Shown here: positions 1-8,649 of the stretch, piece after piece
Layout of the letters: the number at the start of each line of letters is the position of its first letter
Position numbering within the stretch: position 1 is the stretch's first letter
From: Geminicoccaceae bacterium
GTDB lineage: Bacteria > Pseudomonadota > Alphaproteobacteria > Geminicoccales > Geminicoccaceae
Assembly: GCA_025062095.1 (NCBI GenBank)
Contig: JANXAZ010000008.1
Location: 41,681 to 105,680 of the forward strand
Reading direction: 5' to 3'
DNA length: 64,000 nucleotides
Translations under genes and position numbers: made by a program
The notes under the pieces: generated by a model
What the model was told of the DNA's origin: nothing
Database searches by the model: none
What the model saw: only the letters and a program-made list of their open reading frames with translations

Positions 1-787
1 GATCCGTGACGGCTTTGAAATAGGTGTCGGGACCGCCCACGTATTGGAACGCCTTGTCACCGGCCGGTGCTCGGTACATGCCGTCGTCGTCGAACATCGG
101 ATGGCCCGCGCCCATGATCACGTCGCACAGGCCCTCTTCGATCATCTCGCGGCCGATCTCGGCGTAATTGTTGCGACTGATGTTGTGCGCGGCGAACGCC
201 GCCGGCGTCGCGTGGCTGATCTGGACCGAGCTGACCACGCCCGTGCTCTTGCCGGCGGCCTTGGCGAACTCGGCCACCATCTTGACCGGTTTGCCGTTGT
301 TGTCGAAGTTGATCGAGTTGTTGTACGTCTTGATGCCGGCGGCGAGCGCCGTACCGGCGGCCGCGCTGTCCGTGTAGTTTTTCTTGACGTACTCGTAACC
401 GGCGAAATAGTTGGGATATTTCTTCTTGGTGATCTCGCCGCCGAGATCGCCCTGGCCGGGAGCGAGCGACCAGGCGGCCATCGGATCGTACGACACCCGC
501 GGCGTGGGGTCGTTGGTCGGCTTGGACGAGGTGTTGAGGGGATAGGTCGTCATGAGCGTCTTGACCGGGAACCGGTCGTAGACCTGCTCGCCGAGCTTTC
601 CGAACTCGAAATAGCTCGCGGCGTTCCAGGTGTGGTAACCCGCCCCGTCGCTGATCATCAAAATCACGTTCTTGGGCCTGGGCCCGCTCCAGGTCGCGGC
701 GGAAGCGACGCGGATCACCGCCGGAGCGGCGAGCGTGGCGACGGCGGCGGACGAGAGCAGAGCGAAACGTCGGCGCGAGAGTTCCAC
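1..787 (-). CDS. Alkaline phosphatase, 3' end cut by window edge
   Basis: Periplasmic alkaline phosphatase that releases phosphate from phosphomonoesters. The first 262 codons are visible and the C-terminus lies outside the window. A GTG start at 787 follows an AGGAGGTGAGGAG ribosome site. The N-terminus carries a twin-arginine-type signal (SRRRFALLSSA followed by an Ala-rich stretch), suggesting Tat export. After it come the family's first metal-ligand segment (NVILMISDGAG, residues about 41-51) and the conserved DSAAAGTALA segment, whose Ser-Ala-Ala-Ala-Gly-Thr is the phosphorylated-nucleophile region. The conserved SSVQISHATPAAFAAHN stretch follows. It is divergent from the dehydrogenase at 942. 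No pho box was recognised in the 154 bp between them. Family assignment is firm; substrate range is not. Confidence 0.9.
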   Translation of the reverse strand, partial: MELSRRRFALLSSAAVATLAAPAVIRVASAATWSGPRPKNVILMISDGAGYHTWNAASYFEFGKLGEQVYDRFPVKTLMTTYPLNTSSKPTNDPTPRVSYDPMAAWSLAPGQGDLGGEITKKKYPNYFAGYEYVKKNYTDSAAAGTALAAGIKTYNNSINFDNNGKPVKMVAEFAKAAGKSTGVVSSVQISHATPAAFAAHNISRNNYAEIGREMIEEGLCDVIMGAGHPMFDDDGMYRAPAGDKAFQYVGGPDTYFKAVTD

Positions 788-941
788 GGCTCCTCACCTC
801 CTCGTTCGCGTGGCGCAGCGTCCTTAGCAGCGATCGTCAACGATCCCGCGACAATCGGGTGAGCCCGCGCGAGGAAGACGGGTTGAAGGCGGCGCGCACC
901 CGGCCTATGCGCGGGACCGACCACCTCGGGGAGCGCCCGCC

Positions 942-1709
942 GTGAGCCGCTTCGCGATCTATCCGAGCCTCGAAGGAAAATCGGTTTTCGTCACCGGCGG
1001 CGGTTCGGGTATCGGAGCCGCGATCGTCGCGGCCTTTTGCGAGCAGAAATCCAAGGTCGCTTTTTGCGACATCGACCGCGAGGCGAGCGAGGCCACCTGC
1101 GCGCGCATCCGCGAACGCGGTCTGCCCGCGCCCTTGTTCCTCGAATGCGACCTGCGCGACATCCCTTGGCTCGAGCGCGTCATCGCCCGCGCCGCCCAGG
1201 AGCACGGACCGATCACCGTGCTCGTGAACAACGCCGCCCGCGACGACCGCCATCGCCTGGAAGACGTCACCCCGGAATACTGGGACGAGCGCATGGCGGT
1301 GAACCTCCGCCACCAATTCTTCGCCGCGCGTGCCGTCTTCCCGATGATGAAAGAGGCGGGAGGAGGCGCGATCATCAATTTCGGCTCGGTGTCTTGGATG
1401 CTCGGGATGGGCGGGATGCCTGCCTACACCACCGCGAAAGCCGCGGTCGCGGGGCTCACCCGTTCGCTCGCGCGCGACATGGGACCCTACAACATCCGCG
1501 TCAATTCCATCGCCCCGGGTTGGATCATGACGGAGCGCCAGATCAAGCTCTGGCTCACCCCCGAAGGCGAACGCGAGCTCCTCGCCCGCCAATGCCTCAA
1601 GCGCAAGCTCCAGCCCGAGGAGATCGCGCGTCTGTGTCTGTTCCTCGCCGCCGACGACAGCTCGGCCGTCACCAGCCAGACCTACATCGCCGACGGAGGA
1701 TGGGTGTGA
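942..1709 (+). CDS. SDR sugar 1-dehydrogenase, XylB-like
   Basis: Short-chain dehydrogenase/reductase of 255 residues that probably oxidises an aldopentose (D-xylose or L-arabinose) to its lactone with NAD(P)+. It has the Rossmann glycine motif GGGSGIG (19-25), the NNA motif (96-98), and the catalytic residues Asn121, Ser149, Tyr162 and Lys166 (YTTAK). The N-terminus (AIYPSLEGKSVFVTGGGSG), the segment DDRHRLEDVTPEYWDER and the C-terminal IADGGW closely resemble remembered Caulobacter D-xylose dehydrogenase XylB. The start is GTG at 942 behind GGGGAG. The stop overlaps the GtrA gene. A pentonate dehydratase and a CUT2 sugar transporter nearby on the other strand support a role in non-phosphorylative pentose oxidation. 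The exact sugar is inferred. Confidence 0.82.
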   Translation: MSRFAIYPSLEGKSVFVTGGGSGIGAAIVAAFCEQKSKVAFCDIDREASEATCARIRERGLPAPLFLECDLRDIPWLERVIARAAQEHGPITVLVNNAARDDRHRLEDVTPEYWDERMAVNLRHQFFAARAVFPMMKEAGGGAIINFGSVSWMLGMGGMPAYTTAKAAVAGLTRSLARDMGPYNIRVNSIAPGWIMTERQIKLWLTPEGERELLARQCLKRKLQPEEIARLCLFLAADDSSAVTSQTYIADGGWV

Positions 1710-2125
1710 ACGCGCCCCCGTCCCGGCCTCGCGGGGCACTCGCGCGTCAGATCCGACGCTTCGCGAGCACGGGCGTGATCGCGGCCGTGGGCCATTACGG
1801 CAGTCTCGTGCTCGCGGTCGAGCTCTTGCGCTTCGAACCCGTCCCCGCCGCGGTCCTCGCGTACACGATCGGAGGAGCGATCGCTTATCTTTTGAACCGC
1901 AACTGGACCTTCGAGAGCGATGCCGCGCACGAGCGCGCGTTGCCGCGGTTCTTGCTCGCCAATCTCGTCGCCCTCGCGCTCACCGCGCTGCTCATGGCGC
2001 TCTTCACCGGGCCCTTGGGCCTGCACTACCTGCCCGCCCAGCTGCTCACCACCGGCACGGTCATGGTCTGGAACTTCCTCGCCTATCGGCACTGGACCTT
2101 CGCGCCGGCGACACCGCGCGGCTGA
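1706..2125 (+). CDS. GtrA-family membrane protein
   Basis: Small integral membrane protein of 139 residues with four hydrophobic segments and the GtrA-family hallmarks: TGVIAAVGHYGSL in the first helix, YLLNRNWTF after the second, and a matching YRHWTF after the fourth. GtrA-like proteins are thought to move polyprenyl-phosphate-linked sugars across the inner membrane or to assist a partner GtrB-type glycosyltransferase. Such a partner lies 844 bp away at 2969-3988. The start is ambiguous: ATG at 1700 has GGAGG directly against it, whereas GTG at 1706 has proper spacing, so 1706 is preferred. It overlaps the upstream dehydrogenase by 4 bp. Its 3' end overlaps the convergent methyltransferase by 43 bp. 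Confidence 0.85.
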   Translation: MNAPPSRPRGALARQIRRFASTGVIAAVGHYGSLVLAVELLRFEPVPAAVLAYTIGGAIAYLLNRNWTFESDAAHERALPRFLLANLVALALTALLMALFTGPLGLHYLPAQLLTTGTVMVWNFLAYRHWTFAPATPRG

Positions 2126-2835
2126 TCGGCCCTGCGCGCGAGGAAGGTCATGCGATTGGGATCGAAGCCCAGGTTGCGCGGGTTGCGCTCCGCCGCGAAG
2201 CCGTGACGGCGCAAGAGGGCGAGGAGCTCCTCGGGCGCCCAGCGGGTGAGCCCGAGCCGGCGGCGGAGCCGCGCGTATTCGCCCACCGCCAGGCTCGCGA
2301 GCCCCCCGAGAGCCGCGAGCAGAAAGCCGTGTCGGGCGGCGGTGCGCAGGAGATTGGCGGTATCCGCGACCACCGAAGTGGCGGGCGGAAGGACGTCGGC
2401 GAGCACGAGCACGCCGCCCGGTGCGAGCTTGCGCCGAAAAAGCGGCAGCAGATCCTCGAACTCGGCGCGCGCGAGATATTGCAGAACGGAAACCACGACC
2501 AGAAGATCGAGGCTTTCTTCCGCCACGCGCGGATCCGCGACGTCGGCGATCACGGTGATCCGCGGATGATCCGCATAGCGCCGCTCGAGCTCGGCGCGCA
2601 CGGGCTCCGCCGCCTCGCACAAGAACAGCCGCCCGCAGCGCTCGGCCACGCGATGCGCCTCGAGTGCTTCGCCGCAGCCGAAATCGAGCACGCGCGCTCC
2701 CGGTCGCGGCAAGAGCGCGAGGATCTCGTCGGCGATGCGGGCGTAATGGACGCGGCGGTGCCGGTCGTTGACGTAGATCCGGTGCGGGCGGCTCCAGAAG
2801 TCGAGCCAGCCGGGCGCACGCGGCTCGCTCCTCAT
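2083..2835 (-). CDS. Class I SAM-dependent methyltransferase
   Basis: Cytosolic SAM-dependent methyltransferase of about 250 residues. Motif I is RVLDFGCGEALEA, followed by LFLCEAAEP (acidic residue after strand 2), VIADVADPR, and DLLVVVSVLQYLARAEF (motif IV region). A C-terminal arm follows, typical of small-molecule or lipid methyltransferases. The start is uncertain: in-frame ATGs at 2934 and 2898 exist, but 2835 places the family-like opening PGWLDFWSRPHRIYVN right after the start. It lies downstream of the GT2 glycosyltransferase on the same strand and shares a 43-bp convergent 3' overlap with gtrA. It may modify the lipid-linked sugar or polyprenyl product of its neighbours; that is inference from position. 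Confidence 0.78.
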   Translation of the reverse strand: MRSEPRAPGWLDFWSRPHRIYVNDRHRRVHYARIADEILALLPRPGARVLDFGCGEALEAHRVAERCGRLFLCEAAEPVRAELERRYADHPRITVIADVADPRVAEESLDLLVVVSVLQYLARAEFEDLLPLFRRKLAPGGVLVLADVLPPATSVVADTANLLRTAARHGFLLAALGGLASLAVGEYARLRRRLGLTRWAPEELLALLRRHGFAAERNPRNLGFDPNRMTFLARRADQPRGVAGAKVQCR

Positions 2836-2968
2836 CGCCCGGCTTTCGCGGTCGGCTGGCGCATCCGGCACCGGGCGGCGGGGCGCGCGGGACCGCATCG
2901 CGCCCGCGAGGGCGAGGGGGCGATGCACGCGCACATCGGAAGCGCGACCATCGGGCCCGGAACCCCGG

Positions 2969-3988
2969 TCACCCGCGCGAGCCGGGACGGGGCGGTGCGC
3001 CTTCGGCCGGGACGGGCTCGAGAGCCTCCGAGCGCGGTCGGGAGGCTCGGTCGTCGAAGCCGATCTCTTCGCGCACGAGGAAGAGCGGCCGGTGCTTCAC
3101 CTCGGCGAAGATGCGGCCGACGTATTCGCCCAGGACCCCGAGCCCCACGAGCTGGACGCCCGAGAGCAACATGATGGCGACGATGATCGAGGGATAGCCG
3201 GGCAGATCCGCCCCCCACACGAGCGTGCGCAGGAGGATCCACCCGCCGAAGCCGATCGCGAGGCTCGAGACGACGAGCCCCAGATACGACCACACGCGCA
3301 AGGGGACGGTACTGAAGGCGGTGATCCCGTCGACCGCCAGGCGCCAGAGCGCGAGCAAGCCGAAACGCGAGCGCCCCTCCGCGCGCTCGGCGACCTCGTA
3401 GGGCACGCCGATCTGCTTGAAGCCGACCCAGGAGTAAAGACCCTTGGTGAACCGCGTGCGCTCCTCGAGCCGGTTGAGGGCGTCCACGACCTTGCGGTCC
3501 AAGAGCCGGAAATCGCCGGCGCCGGGCGGCAGATCGGTCTGGCTCAGAAGCGCGAACAGACGATAGAAGGCCGCGGACAGCCAACGCCGCACCGCTCCGT
3601 CGGTGCGTCGATCGGTGCGTTGGCCGAACACCACCTCCCAGCCCTGGCGCCACAACGCCACGAAGCGCTCGATCGTCTCGGGCGGATGCTGGAGATCGGC
3701 ATCCATGAGGATGACCGCGCGGCCCCGGGCGTAGCGCAGACCGGCGGCGAGCGCCGCCTCCTTGCCGAAGTTGCGACTCAAGGAAAGAACCTTGACGCGC
3801 GGATCGATCGCCCGCAGGAGGCGCAGCATGTCGAGGGTGCCGTCCGTGCTGCCGTCGTCGACGCAGACGATCTCCGCGCTTTCGCCCAGGCGCTCGAGCA
3901 CGGCCGCGAGCCGCTCGTGCAGGCGCGCGAGGTTCTTGGCCTCGTTGCGCATCGGCACGACGATGGAAAGCGTGGGCGAATCGGGCAT
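2969..3988 (-). CDS. GT2 polyprenyl-phosphate glycosyltransferase (GtrB/ArnC-like)
   Basis: Membrane-anchored family 2 glycosyltransferase of 339 residues. It should transfer a sugar from a nucleotide donor to undecaprenyl phosphate. The N-terminal GT-A domain shows LSIVVPMRNEAKNL, IVCVDDGSTDGT, ILMDADLQHPPE (DXD-type metal site) and the ArnC/GtrB-like GAGDFRLLDRKV. Two transmembrane helices follow (about residues 230-255 and 266-292), then the conserved GEYVGRIFAEVKHRPLF tail. It starts with ATG at 3988, without a strong ribosome site, divergent from the ChbG-like gene 69 bp away. With GtrA and the ChbG-like deacetylase it fits a small lipid-linked sugar transfer and trimming module. Confidence 0.88.
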   Translation of the reverse strand: MPDSPTLSIVVPMRNEAKNLARLHERLAAVLERLGESAEIVCVDDGSTDGTLDMLRLLRAIDPRVKVLSLSRNFGKEAALAAGLRYARGRAVILMDADLQHPPETIERFVALWRQGWEVVFGQRTDRRTDGAVRRWLSAAFYRLFALLSQTDLPPGAGDFRLLDRKVVDALNRLEERTRFTKGLYSWVGFKQIGVPYEVAERAEGRSRFGLLALWRLAVDGITAFSTVPLRVWSYLGLVVSSLAIGFGGWILLRTLVWGADLPGYPSIIVAIMLLSGVQLVGLGVLGEYVGRIFAEVKHRPLFLVREEIGFDDRASRPRSEALEPVPAEGAPPRPGSRG

Positions 3989-4057
3989 GGCTCGGCTCGG
4001 GAGGCCCCGGATCCAGGCTCTCGCGCCCGAGCCTCCTCGTCAACGGTCTTCCCGCGC

Positions 4058-4948
4058 GTGAACGGGGCGGGTGCGCCGCGACCGCTGATCCTCTGCGCCG
4101 ACGATTACGGCTTGGCGCCCGGTGTGGACGCCGGGATCCTCGAGCTGCTCGAGGCCGGGCGCCTCTCCGCCGTTTCCTGCATGACCCAGAGCCCGCGCTG
4201 GCCGGAGACGGCGAAGGCGCTTCTTCCGTGGCGCGACCGGATCGACATCGGCTTGCACCTGACGCTCACCGATCAAGAGCCCCTGGGCGACGCTCCCGTT
4301 CTGGCACCTTCGGGCAAGCTCCCCTCCCTCGGCCGGCTCGCGCGGCTTCTGATCGTCGATCCGCGCGCCCGGGCCGAAGCCCGCGCGCAGCTCGAACGCC
4401 AGCTCGCCGCCTTCCACGAGGCGCTCGGACGCCCGCCCGATCACATCGACGGGCACCAACACGTGCATCTCCTGCCCGCCGTGCGCGAGGCGGTGATCGC
4501 GGCCGCACGGCGGATCGCCGCGCAGCGACCGATCTATCTGCGCAGCTGCTGGGAAGCCCCGCAGCGGATCGCGAGGCGCGGTGGCGATCGCGCGAAAGCG
4601 CTCTTCCTCGCGCTTCTCGGCCGCGGTCTGCACCGCCGGGCGGCGGCGGCCGGGATCCCGACCAACGACAGCTTCCGCGGGGCGAGCCGCTTCGTCCCGG
4701 GCCCGCAGGTGCGCGCGGAATTCCGCCGCTTTCTCGCGGGTCCGGGGCGACGGCCGCTCGTCATGTGCCATCCAGGCCGTACGGATGCGGAACTTCGCGC
4801 GCGCGATCCGCTCACCCGAAGACGCGAGGACGAGCTCCGCTATCTCGCGAGCCCGGCCTTCCCGGCCGATCTCGCGCGAGCCGAGCGGTTCCTCGCCCGA
4901 TTCGACGGCTCGCCGCCCGGACGAGGCGGCGTCAGCTGCGCGCCTTGA
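4058..4948 (+). CDS. ChbG/HpnK (YdjC)-family sugar deacetylase
   Basis: Predicted metal-dependent carbohydrate deacetylase of 296 residues. The family fingerprint is clear: [18 protein letters not shown] near the N-terminus (Asp-Asp metal ligands), [21 protein letters not shown] (His ligands) and a C-terminal [12 protein letters not shown]. ChbG removes acetyl groups from chitooligosaccharides and HpnK acts in hopanoid glucosamine metabolism, so the substrate here is open. Its place beside GtrB-like and GtrA-like genes suggests a lipid-linked N-acetylated sugar. A GTG start at 4058 is chosen because it directly precedes the conserved domain; no clear ribosome site is visible. Its last 17 bp overlap mscL on the other strand. 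Confidence 0.84.
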   Translation: MNGAGAPRPLILCADDYGLAPGVDAGILELLEAGRLSAVSCMTQSPRWPETAKALLPWRDRIDIGLHLTLTDQEPLGDAPVLAPSGKLPSLGRLARLLIVDPRARAEARAQLERQLAAFHEALGRPPDHIDGHQHVHLLPAVREAVIAAARRIAAQRPIYLRSCWEAPQRIARRGGDRAKALFLALLGRGLHRRAAAAGIPTNDSFRGASRFVPGPQVRAEFRRFLAGPGRRPLVMCHPGRTDAELRARDPLTRRREDELRYLASPAFPADLARAERFLARFDGSPPGRGGVSCAP

Positions 4949-5369
4949 GCAGATCGCGGATCTCGGTCAGGAGCGCGACCTCGGGTGGAGGCGCGGGAGG
5001 TGGCGCGGGTCCCTTCGCCCGCTCGCCTTCGAGCAACCGGCGCAGCCGGTTGACCTGCTTGACGAGCAGGAAGACGGCGAAGGCGACGATCAGGAACTTG
5101 ATCACCGCGTTCAAGAACGACCCCCAGGCGAGGACCGCCGCGCCGTTCTGACGCGCCGCGGCGACGGTGGGATAGATGACCTCGCGCTTGGTGAGCTGAA
5201 CGAAGTAATCGGAAAAATCGATCCCGCCCACCAGCACCCCGATCGGCGGCATGATGACGTCTTCGACCAGGGAGGTGACGATGGCGGTGAAGGCGGCACC
5301 GATTACGATCCCGACAGCCATGTCGAGGACGTTGCCACGGAGCGCGAATTCTCGGAACTCCTCGAGCAT
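4932..5369 (-). CDS. mscL: Large-conductance mechanosensitive channel MscL
   Basis: Pentameric inner-membrane channel that opens under membrane tension to relieve osmotic downshock. The 145 residues show the amphipathic N-terminal helix ([19 protein letters not shown]), the pore-lining TM1 with small residues ([16 protein letters not shown]), the conserved DVIMPPIG, a short periplasmic loop, TM2 ([19 protein letters not shown]) and the cytoplasmic bundle LLTEIRDLL. The start is set at the ATG (5369) that gives the usual N-terminus; an upstream in-frame ATG at 5405 would add 12 residues. It lies convergent to the ChbG-like gene with a 17-bp overlap. Confidence 0.94.
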   Translation of the reverse strand: MLEEFREFALRGNVLDMAVGIVIGAAFTAIVTSLVEDVIMPPIGVLVGGIDFSDYFVQLTKREVIYPTVAAARQNGAAVLAWGSFLNAVIKFLIVAFAVFLLVKQVNRLRRLLEGERAKGPAPPPAPPPEVALLTEIRDLLKARS

Positions 5370-5445
5370 GGCGTTCGTCCCGTCGTCCCGGTTCGCGGTC
5401 GACATCGGATCGAGGCTCGGCGCGTGCGCGAAACGCGCGACCCGG

Positions 5446-5485
5446 AAAGCGAGCGCCCCCGGGGGCCGACCCCGGGGGCGCTTTC
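5446..5485 (-). terminator. GC-rich hairpin after sugar-binding protein gene
   Basis: A perfect 13-bp inverted repeat (AGCGCCCCCGGGG / CCCCGGGGGCGCT) with a 5-base loop lies 24 bp past the stop of the sugar-binding protein gene, between it and mscL. The T-run is short (three T), so it may be an intrinsic terminator for the transporter operon or a 3'-end stabiliser. Confidence 0.6.
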
Positions 5486-5508
5486 GGCCACGGGTGCGAG
5501 GACGGAGC

Positions 5509-6525
5509 TCAGCCGCCGATGCAGGTAGCCGCGGTTTCGGGGGTGCAGATGTCGAGACCCGTGTAGGTGGGATCCTTGGGCATCTGCTTTTTCTCGATGA
5601 TGTCGACCATGAAGTACATCGACTTGTAGCCCATCTCGAAGGGCCGCTGCCCGACCTGGCCGAGCGAGAGGCCTTCTTTCATGAGTTGCATCTGCACCGG
5701 CAAGGTGTCGGCGACGACGAGCGCGAGTTGCTTGGCGGCGATTTTGTCTTTGTACTTGCTCGCCACCCTTCGATAGGCGTCGGGGACGAACTGCGGGAAG
5801 CCGCCCGTGGGCACGAAGGCGTCCAGGTTCGGGTTCTTGGCGAGCACGTCTTCCATCTGCTGGACGGCGCGGTTGAAGTCGTCGTCCGTGTAGAGCGGAC
5901 AGCCCGCGATCTCGGTCCAGCCGTTCTGGCCGGTGAGCCGCTCGCCCGGCGCTCTCTCCGACTTCTTGCCGGAGAGCGTGTCGCGGATGCCCTGCATGCG
6001 CTCGTTGTGGTTGGCGGCGGCGGCTCCCCCCGACTGGATGCAGATCGTGCCGCCGTTGGGCTTGATCTTCTGGACGATCCTGGCCAGGCCGACGCCGATC
6101 TCGTAGTTGTGGGTACCCACGTAAGCGATCCGCAGGTGCTTGTCCTTGTCGAGGAGGTCGGCGTCGAAGGTGAGCACGGGGATGCCGGCCTTCTTGGCCT
6201 CGGCGAGTGCCACGGCCATGGCCGCGGCATTGGAGGGCGAAACCACGATCCCGTCGACTTTGCGGCGAATGAGATCGTTGACCATCTGGACCTGCTCTTC
6301 GCCGCCGCCGTGCTCGCCCGGGCCGACGTAAAGGCATTCGATCTTGCCGGCGAGCTCGCGTTCGGCCTTCTTGCAGCCGTCGCGCGCCTGGTCGAAGAAC
6401 GGATTGTTGACGTTCTTGGGTACGAGCGCGATCGTGAGCTTCTTGCCCTGGGCGGAGGCGTCCCGTCCGCCCACGAGAGCGGCCACCGCGACCGCCGCCG
6501 TGACGAGCAAGAGTTTCTTCAACAT
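5509..6525 (-). CDS. CUT2 sugar ABC transporter, periplasmic binding protein
   Basis: Periplasmic sugar-binding protein of 338 residues, class I fold, that delivers a pentose or related sugar to the permease encoded just upstream. It has a Sec signal peptide ([20 protein letters not shown], cleaved near ASA). The mature protein opens with [17 protein letters not shown], then [25 protein letters not shown] and [14 protein letters not shown], all typical of CUT2 (ribose/fructose/xylose) binding proteins. The ATG at 6525 has AGGGAGG at good spacing, preferred over ATG 6567. It is the last gene of an ATPase-permease-binding protein operon and is followed by a hairpin. Confidence 0.92.
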   Translation of the reverse strand: MLKKLLLVTAAVAVAALVGGRDASAQGKKLTIALVPKNVNNPFFDQARDGCKKAERELAGKIECLYVGPGEHGGGEEQVQMVNDLIRRKVDGIVVSPSNAAAMAVALAEAKKAGIPVLTFDADLLDKDKHLRIAYVGTHNYEIGVGLARIVQKIKPNGGTICIQSGGAAAANHNERMQGIRDTLSGKKSERAPGERLTGQNGWTEIAGCPLYTDDDFNRAVQQMEDVLAKNPNLDAFVPTGGFPQFVPDAYRRVASKYKDKIAAKQLALVVADTLPVQMQLMKEGLSLGQVGQRPFEMGYKSMYFMVDIIEKKQMPKDPTYTGLDICTPETAATCIGG

Positions 6526-6567
6526 CGTTCGGCCTCCCTTGCTTGCGCGCGAGGTTCCCGCGACCAC

Positions 6568-7614
6568 CTAGCCGCGGGTTCTTCCGCGGATCCTCTCCAA
6601 GAGGACCGCGAAGATGATGAACAGCCCGACGAAAAGATCGTACCAGTTGGCCTCGACCCCGAACATGATCAGGCTGTTGCGGATCAAGAAGATGAGGGCG
6701 GCGCCGATGAACCCGCCGTACGCTCCGCCCTCTCCGCCCATGAGATTGGTGCCGCCGATCACCGCCGCGGCGATGACGTAGAGCTCCCAGGTGCGGCCCA
6801 TGCCGTTGGAGGCCGAGCCGTTGTAGCCGGTGAGCATGAGCGCGGCGATGGCCGTGGTCAGCCCGCAGACCATGTAAGCCTGCAGCTTGATGCGGTCGAC
6901 CGGGATGCCGGTCAGGCGCGCCGCCTGCTCGTTGCCGCCGATGGCATAAAGATAGCGCCCCCACGGCACCCAGCGGAACACGAAGCCGAAGACGCACGTC
7001 AAGACCACGAGCACCAGAAACTGGTGCGAAAGATAGAAGGTGCCGCCGTCGAACCACGGAAACCCGACCTGGCCGCCACCGATCTCTTTGAAGACGTCGC
7101 CCCCCGGACCGAAGTCGTAGATGATGCGGTTCTCGGAGAGCACGACTGCGAGCGAGCGGTAGATCGAAAGCGTGCCGAGCGTGACGACGAAAGGCGGCAG
7201 GTTCACGTAAGCCACGAGGGCTCCGTTGACGGCTCCTGCGAGCAGACCGATGCCGAGCCCGGCGCTCACGCCGACCCACCAGGGCATGCCGGCTTCGAGA
7301 AGGCGTGCGGTGGCGATCCCGACGAGCGCCATCATCGAGCCGACGGAGAGATCGATCCCGCGCGTGAGGATCACGGCGATCATGCCCATGGCCATGATCC
7401 CGATCGGCGCGAAATTGCGCGTGATGTTGAAGAAATTGTCGCGCGTCGGGAAGGTATCCGGCTCGTACCAGGCGGTGGCGACGCAAATCAGACCGACCGC
7501 CACCGTCACCCAGAAGGGCTGGCTGGCGACGATCCTGGCGAGCGGTCCGCGCTCCTCCAGTCGCGTGACGTCCTCGATCGCTACGCTCGTCTGGATCGGC
7601 CGGGTCGACTGCAC
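6568..7614 (-). CDS. CUT2 sugar ABC transporter permease
   Basis: Inner-membrane permease of the BPD_transp_2 (RbsC/FrcC) type with about ten hydrophobic segments across 348 residues. Family signatures include GMIAVILTRGIDLSVGSMMAL, VNGALVAYVNLPPFVVTLGT and NLMGGEGGAYGGFIGAALI near the C-terminus. It forms the channel for the sugar bound by the product of 5509-6525 and is energised by the ATPase of 7635-8375. A GTG start at 7614 is preceded by GAGAGAG. The frame stays open far upstream, antisense-like, in GC-rich DNA; the conserved protein begins only here. It lies 20 bp after the ATPase gene. Confidence 0.9.
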   Translation of the reverse strand: MQSTRPIQTSVAIEDVTRLEERGPLARIVASQPFWVTVAVGLICVATAWYEPDTFPTRDNFFNITRNFAPIGIMAMGMIAVILTRGIDLSVGSMMALVGIATARLLEAGMPWWVGVSAGLGIGLLAGAVNGALVAYVNLPPFVVTLGTLSIYRSLAVVLSENRIIYDFGPGGDVFKEIGGGQVGFPWFDGGTFYLSHQFLVLVVLTCVFGFVFRWVPWGRYLYAIGGNEQAARLTGIPVDRIKLQAYMVCGLTTAIAALMLTGYNGSASNGMGRTWELYVIAAAVIGGTNLMGGEGGAYGGFIGAALIFLIRNSLIMFGVEANWYDLFVGLFIIFAVLLERIRGRTRG

Positions 7615-7634
7615 GGTCGCTCTCTCGTCGGGCT

Positions 7635-8375
7635 TCAGGCCGAGGCGATCGCACCGGTGATGAGGCCCGTGACCTCTTCCGGCGAGGTGTCGCGGATCGG
7701 CTTGTCCGCGACCTTGGTCCCGCGGCGCAACACCATGATGCGCGTGCTCACGGCGAAGACGTCGGGCATGCGGTGGCTGATGAGCATGACCGCATGTCCG
7801 GTATCGCGCAGCCGGCGGATGAGATCGAGGACCTCGGCCACCTGGCGGACGCTGATCGCCGCCGTGGGCTCGTCCATGAGGACGAACTTGGGATCGGAAA
7901 GACGCGTGCGGGCGATGGCCACGGCCTGGCGTTGCCCTCCCGACATCTGGCGAACGAGATCCCTGGGCCTGGTCTCGCTCTTGAGTTCTTTGAAGAGCTC
8001 GGCGGCGCGCTCGAAGATGCGCGGGAAGTCGACGAGCGAGATCGGGCCCCATCGCCGGCGCAGTTCGCGCCCGAGATAGACGTTCTCGCCCGCGCTCAAA
8101 TTGTCGCACAACGCGAGGTCCTGATAGACGACCTCGATACCGCAAGCGCGCGCATCCAGGGGTTTGTGGAAATGTTGCGGAACGCCGTCGATCAGGATCT
8201 CGCCCGAAGACGGCGGGAAGTTGCCGGCGATGATCTTGACGAGGGTGGATTTTCCGGCCCCGTTGTCGCCCATCAGTCCGAGCACTTCGCCGGATTCGAG
8301 ACGCATGTCCACGCCTTTGAGCGCCTCGATCGCACCGAAATGCTTCGTGATCCCGCGCAGTTCCAGGACCGCCAA
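7635..8375 (-). CDS. CUT2 sugar ABC transporter ATPase, single-domain FrcA type
   Basis: ATP-binding subunit of 246 residues with a Walker A motif (GDNGAGKST), a Q-loop (VVYQDLAL), the ABC signature MSGGQRQ, a Walker B motif (FVLMDEPTAA) and a switch histidine (LISHRMPD). Most CUT2 ATPases (RbsA, XylG) have two fused nucleotide-binding domains. This one has a single domain, as in the fructose transporter ATPase FrcA, and would work as a homodimer. The best start is TTG at 8375 behind GGGGAGGCGAACG. It is first in the operon with permease and binding protein. Confidence 0.9.
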   Translation of the reverse strand: MAVLELRGITKHFGAIEALKGVDMRLESGEVLGLMGDNGAGKSTLVKIIAGNFPPSSGEILIDGVPQHFHKPLDARACGIEVVYQDLALCDNLSAGENVYLGRELRRRWGPISLVDFPRIFERAAELFKELKSETRPRDLVRQMSGGQRQAVAIARTRLSDPKFVLMDEPTAAISVRQVAEVLDLIRRLRDTGHAVMLISHRMPDVFAVSTRIMVLRRGTKVADKPIRDTSPEEVTGLITGAIASA

Positions 8376-8497
8376 ACGTTCGCCTCCCCGCGGGCCGTCG
8401 TTGGCTTTCCGGCCCGTCGCTTTCGAGCATACACGCCCACCTCGGCCGGTAAAGCGCGGGCGATGACGGCGGACGCCCGAAAGGCTATCCTCGTGCC

Positions 8498-8638
8498 GTG
8501 AACCCGAGCTTCTTCTTGATCCGTCCGCCGCGCGCGGCCGACGGGCCGGTGCCGCGGGTCCTGTGGCTGCGGCTGGCTCGGGCCACGGGCGGGCTCCTTC
8601 TCTTCTACCTCGCGGCGACGCTGCTCGCAGCGAGCTGA
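8498..8638 (+). CDS. Possible 46-residue single-pass membrane peptide
   Basis: A short open frame from GTG at 8498 encodes MNPSFFLIRPPRAADG and ends in a hydrophobic helix (GGLLLFYLAATLLAAS). It sits alone on the plus strand between the ATPase and dehydratase genes. The AAAGG upstream is about 12 bases away, so translation is uncertain. I do not recognise the family. It could be a real small membrane protein or a chance frame. Confidence 0.3.
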   Translation: MNPSFFLIRPPRAADGPVPRVLWLRLARATGGLLLFYLAATLLAAS

Positions 8639-8649
8639 GGCGATCGCCC

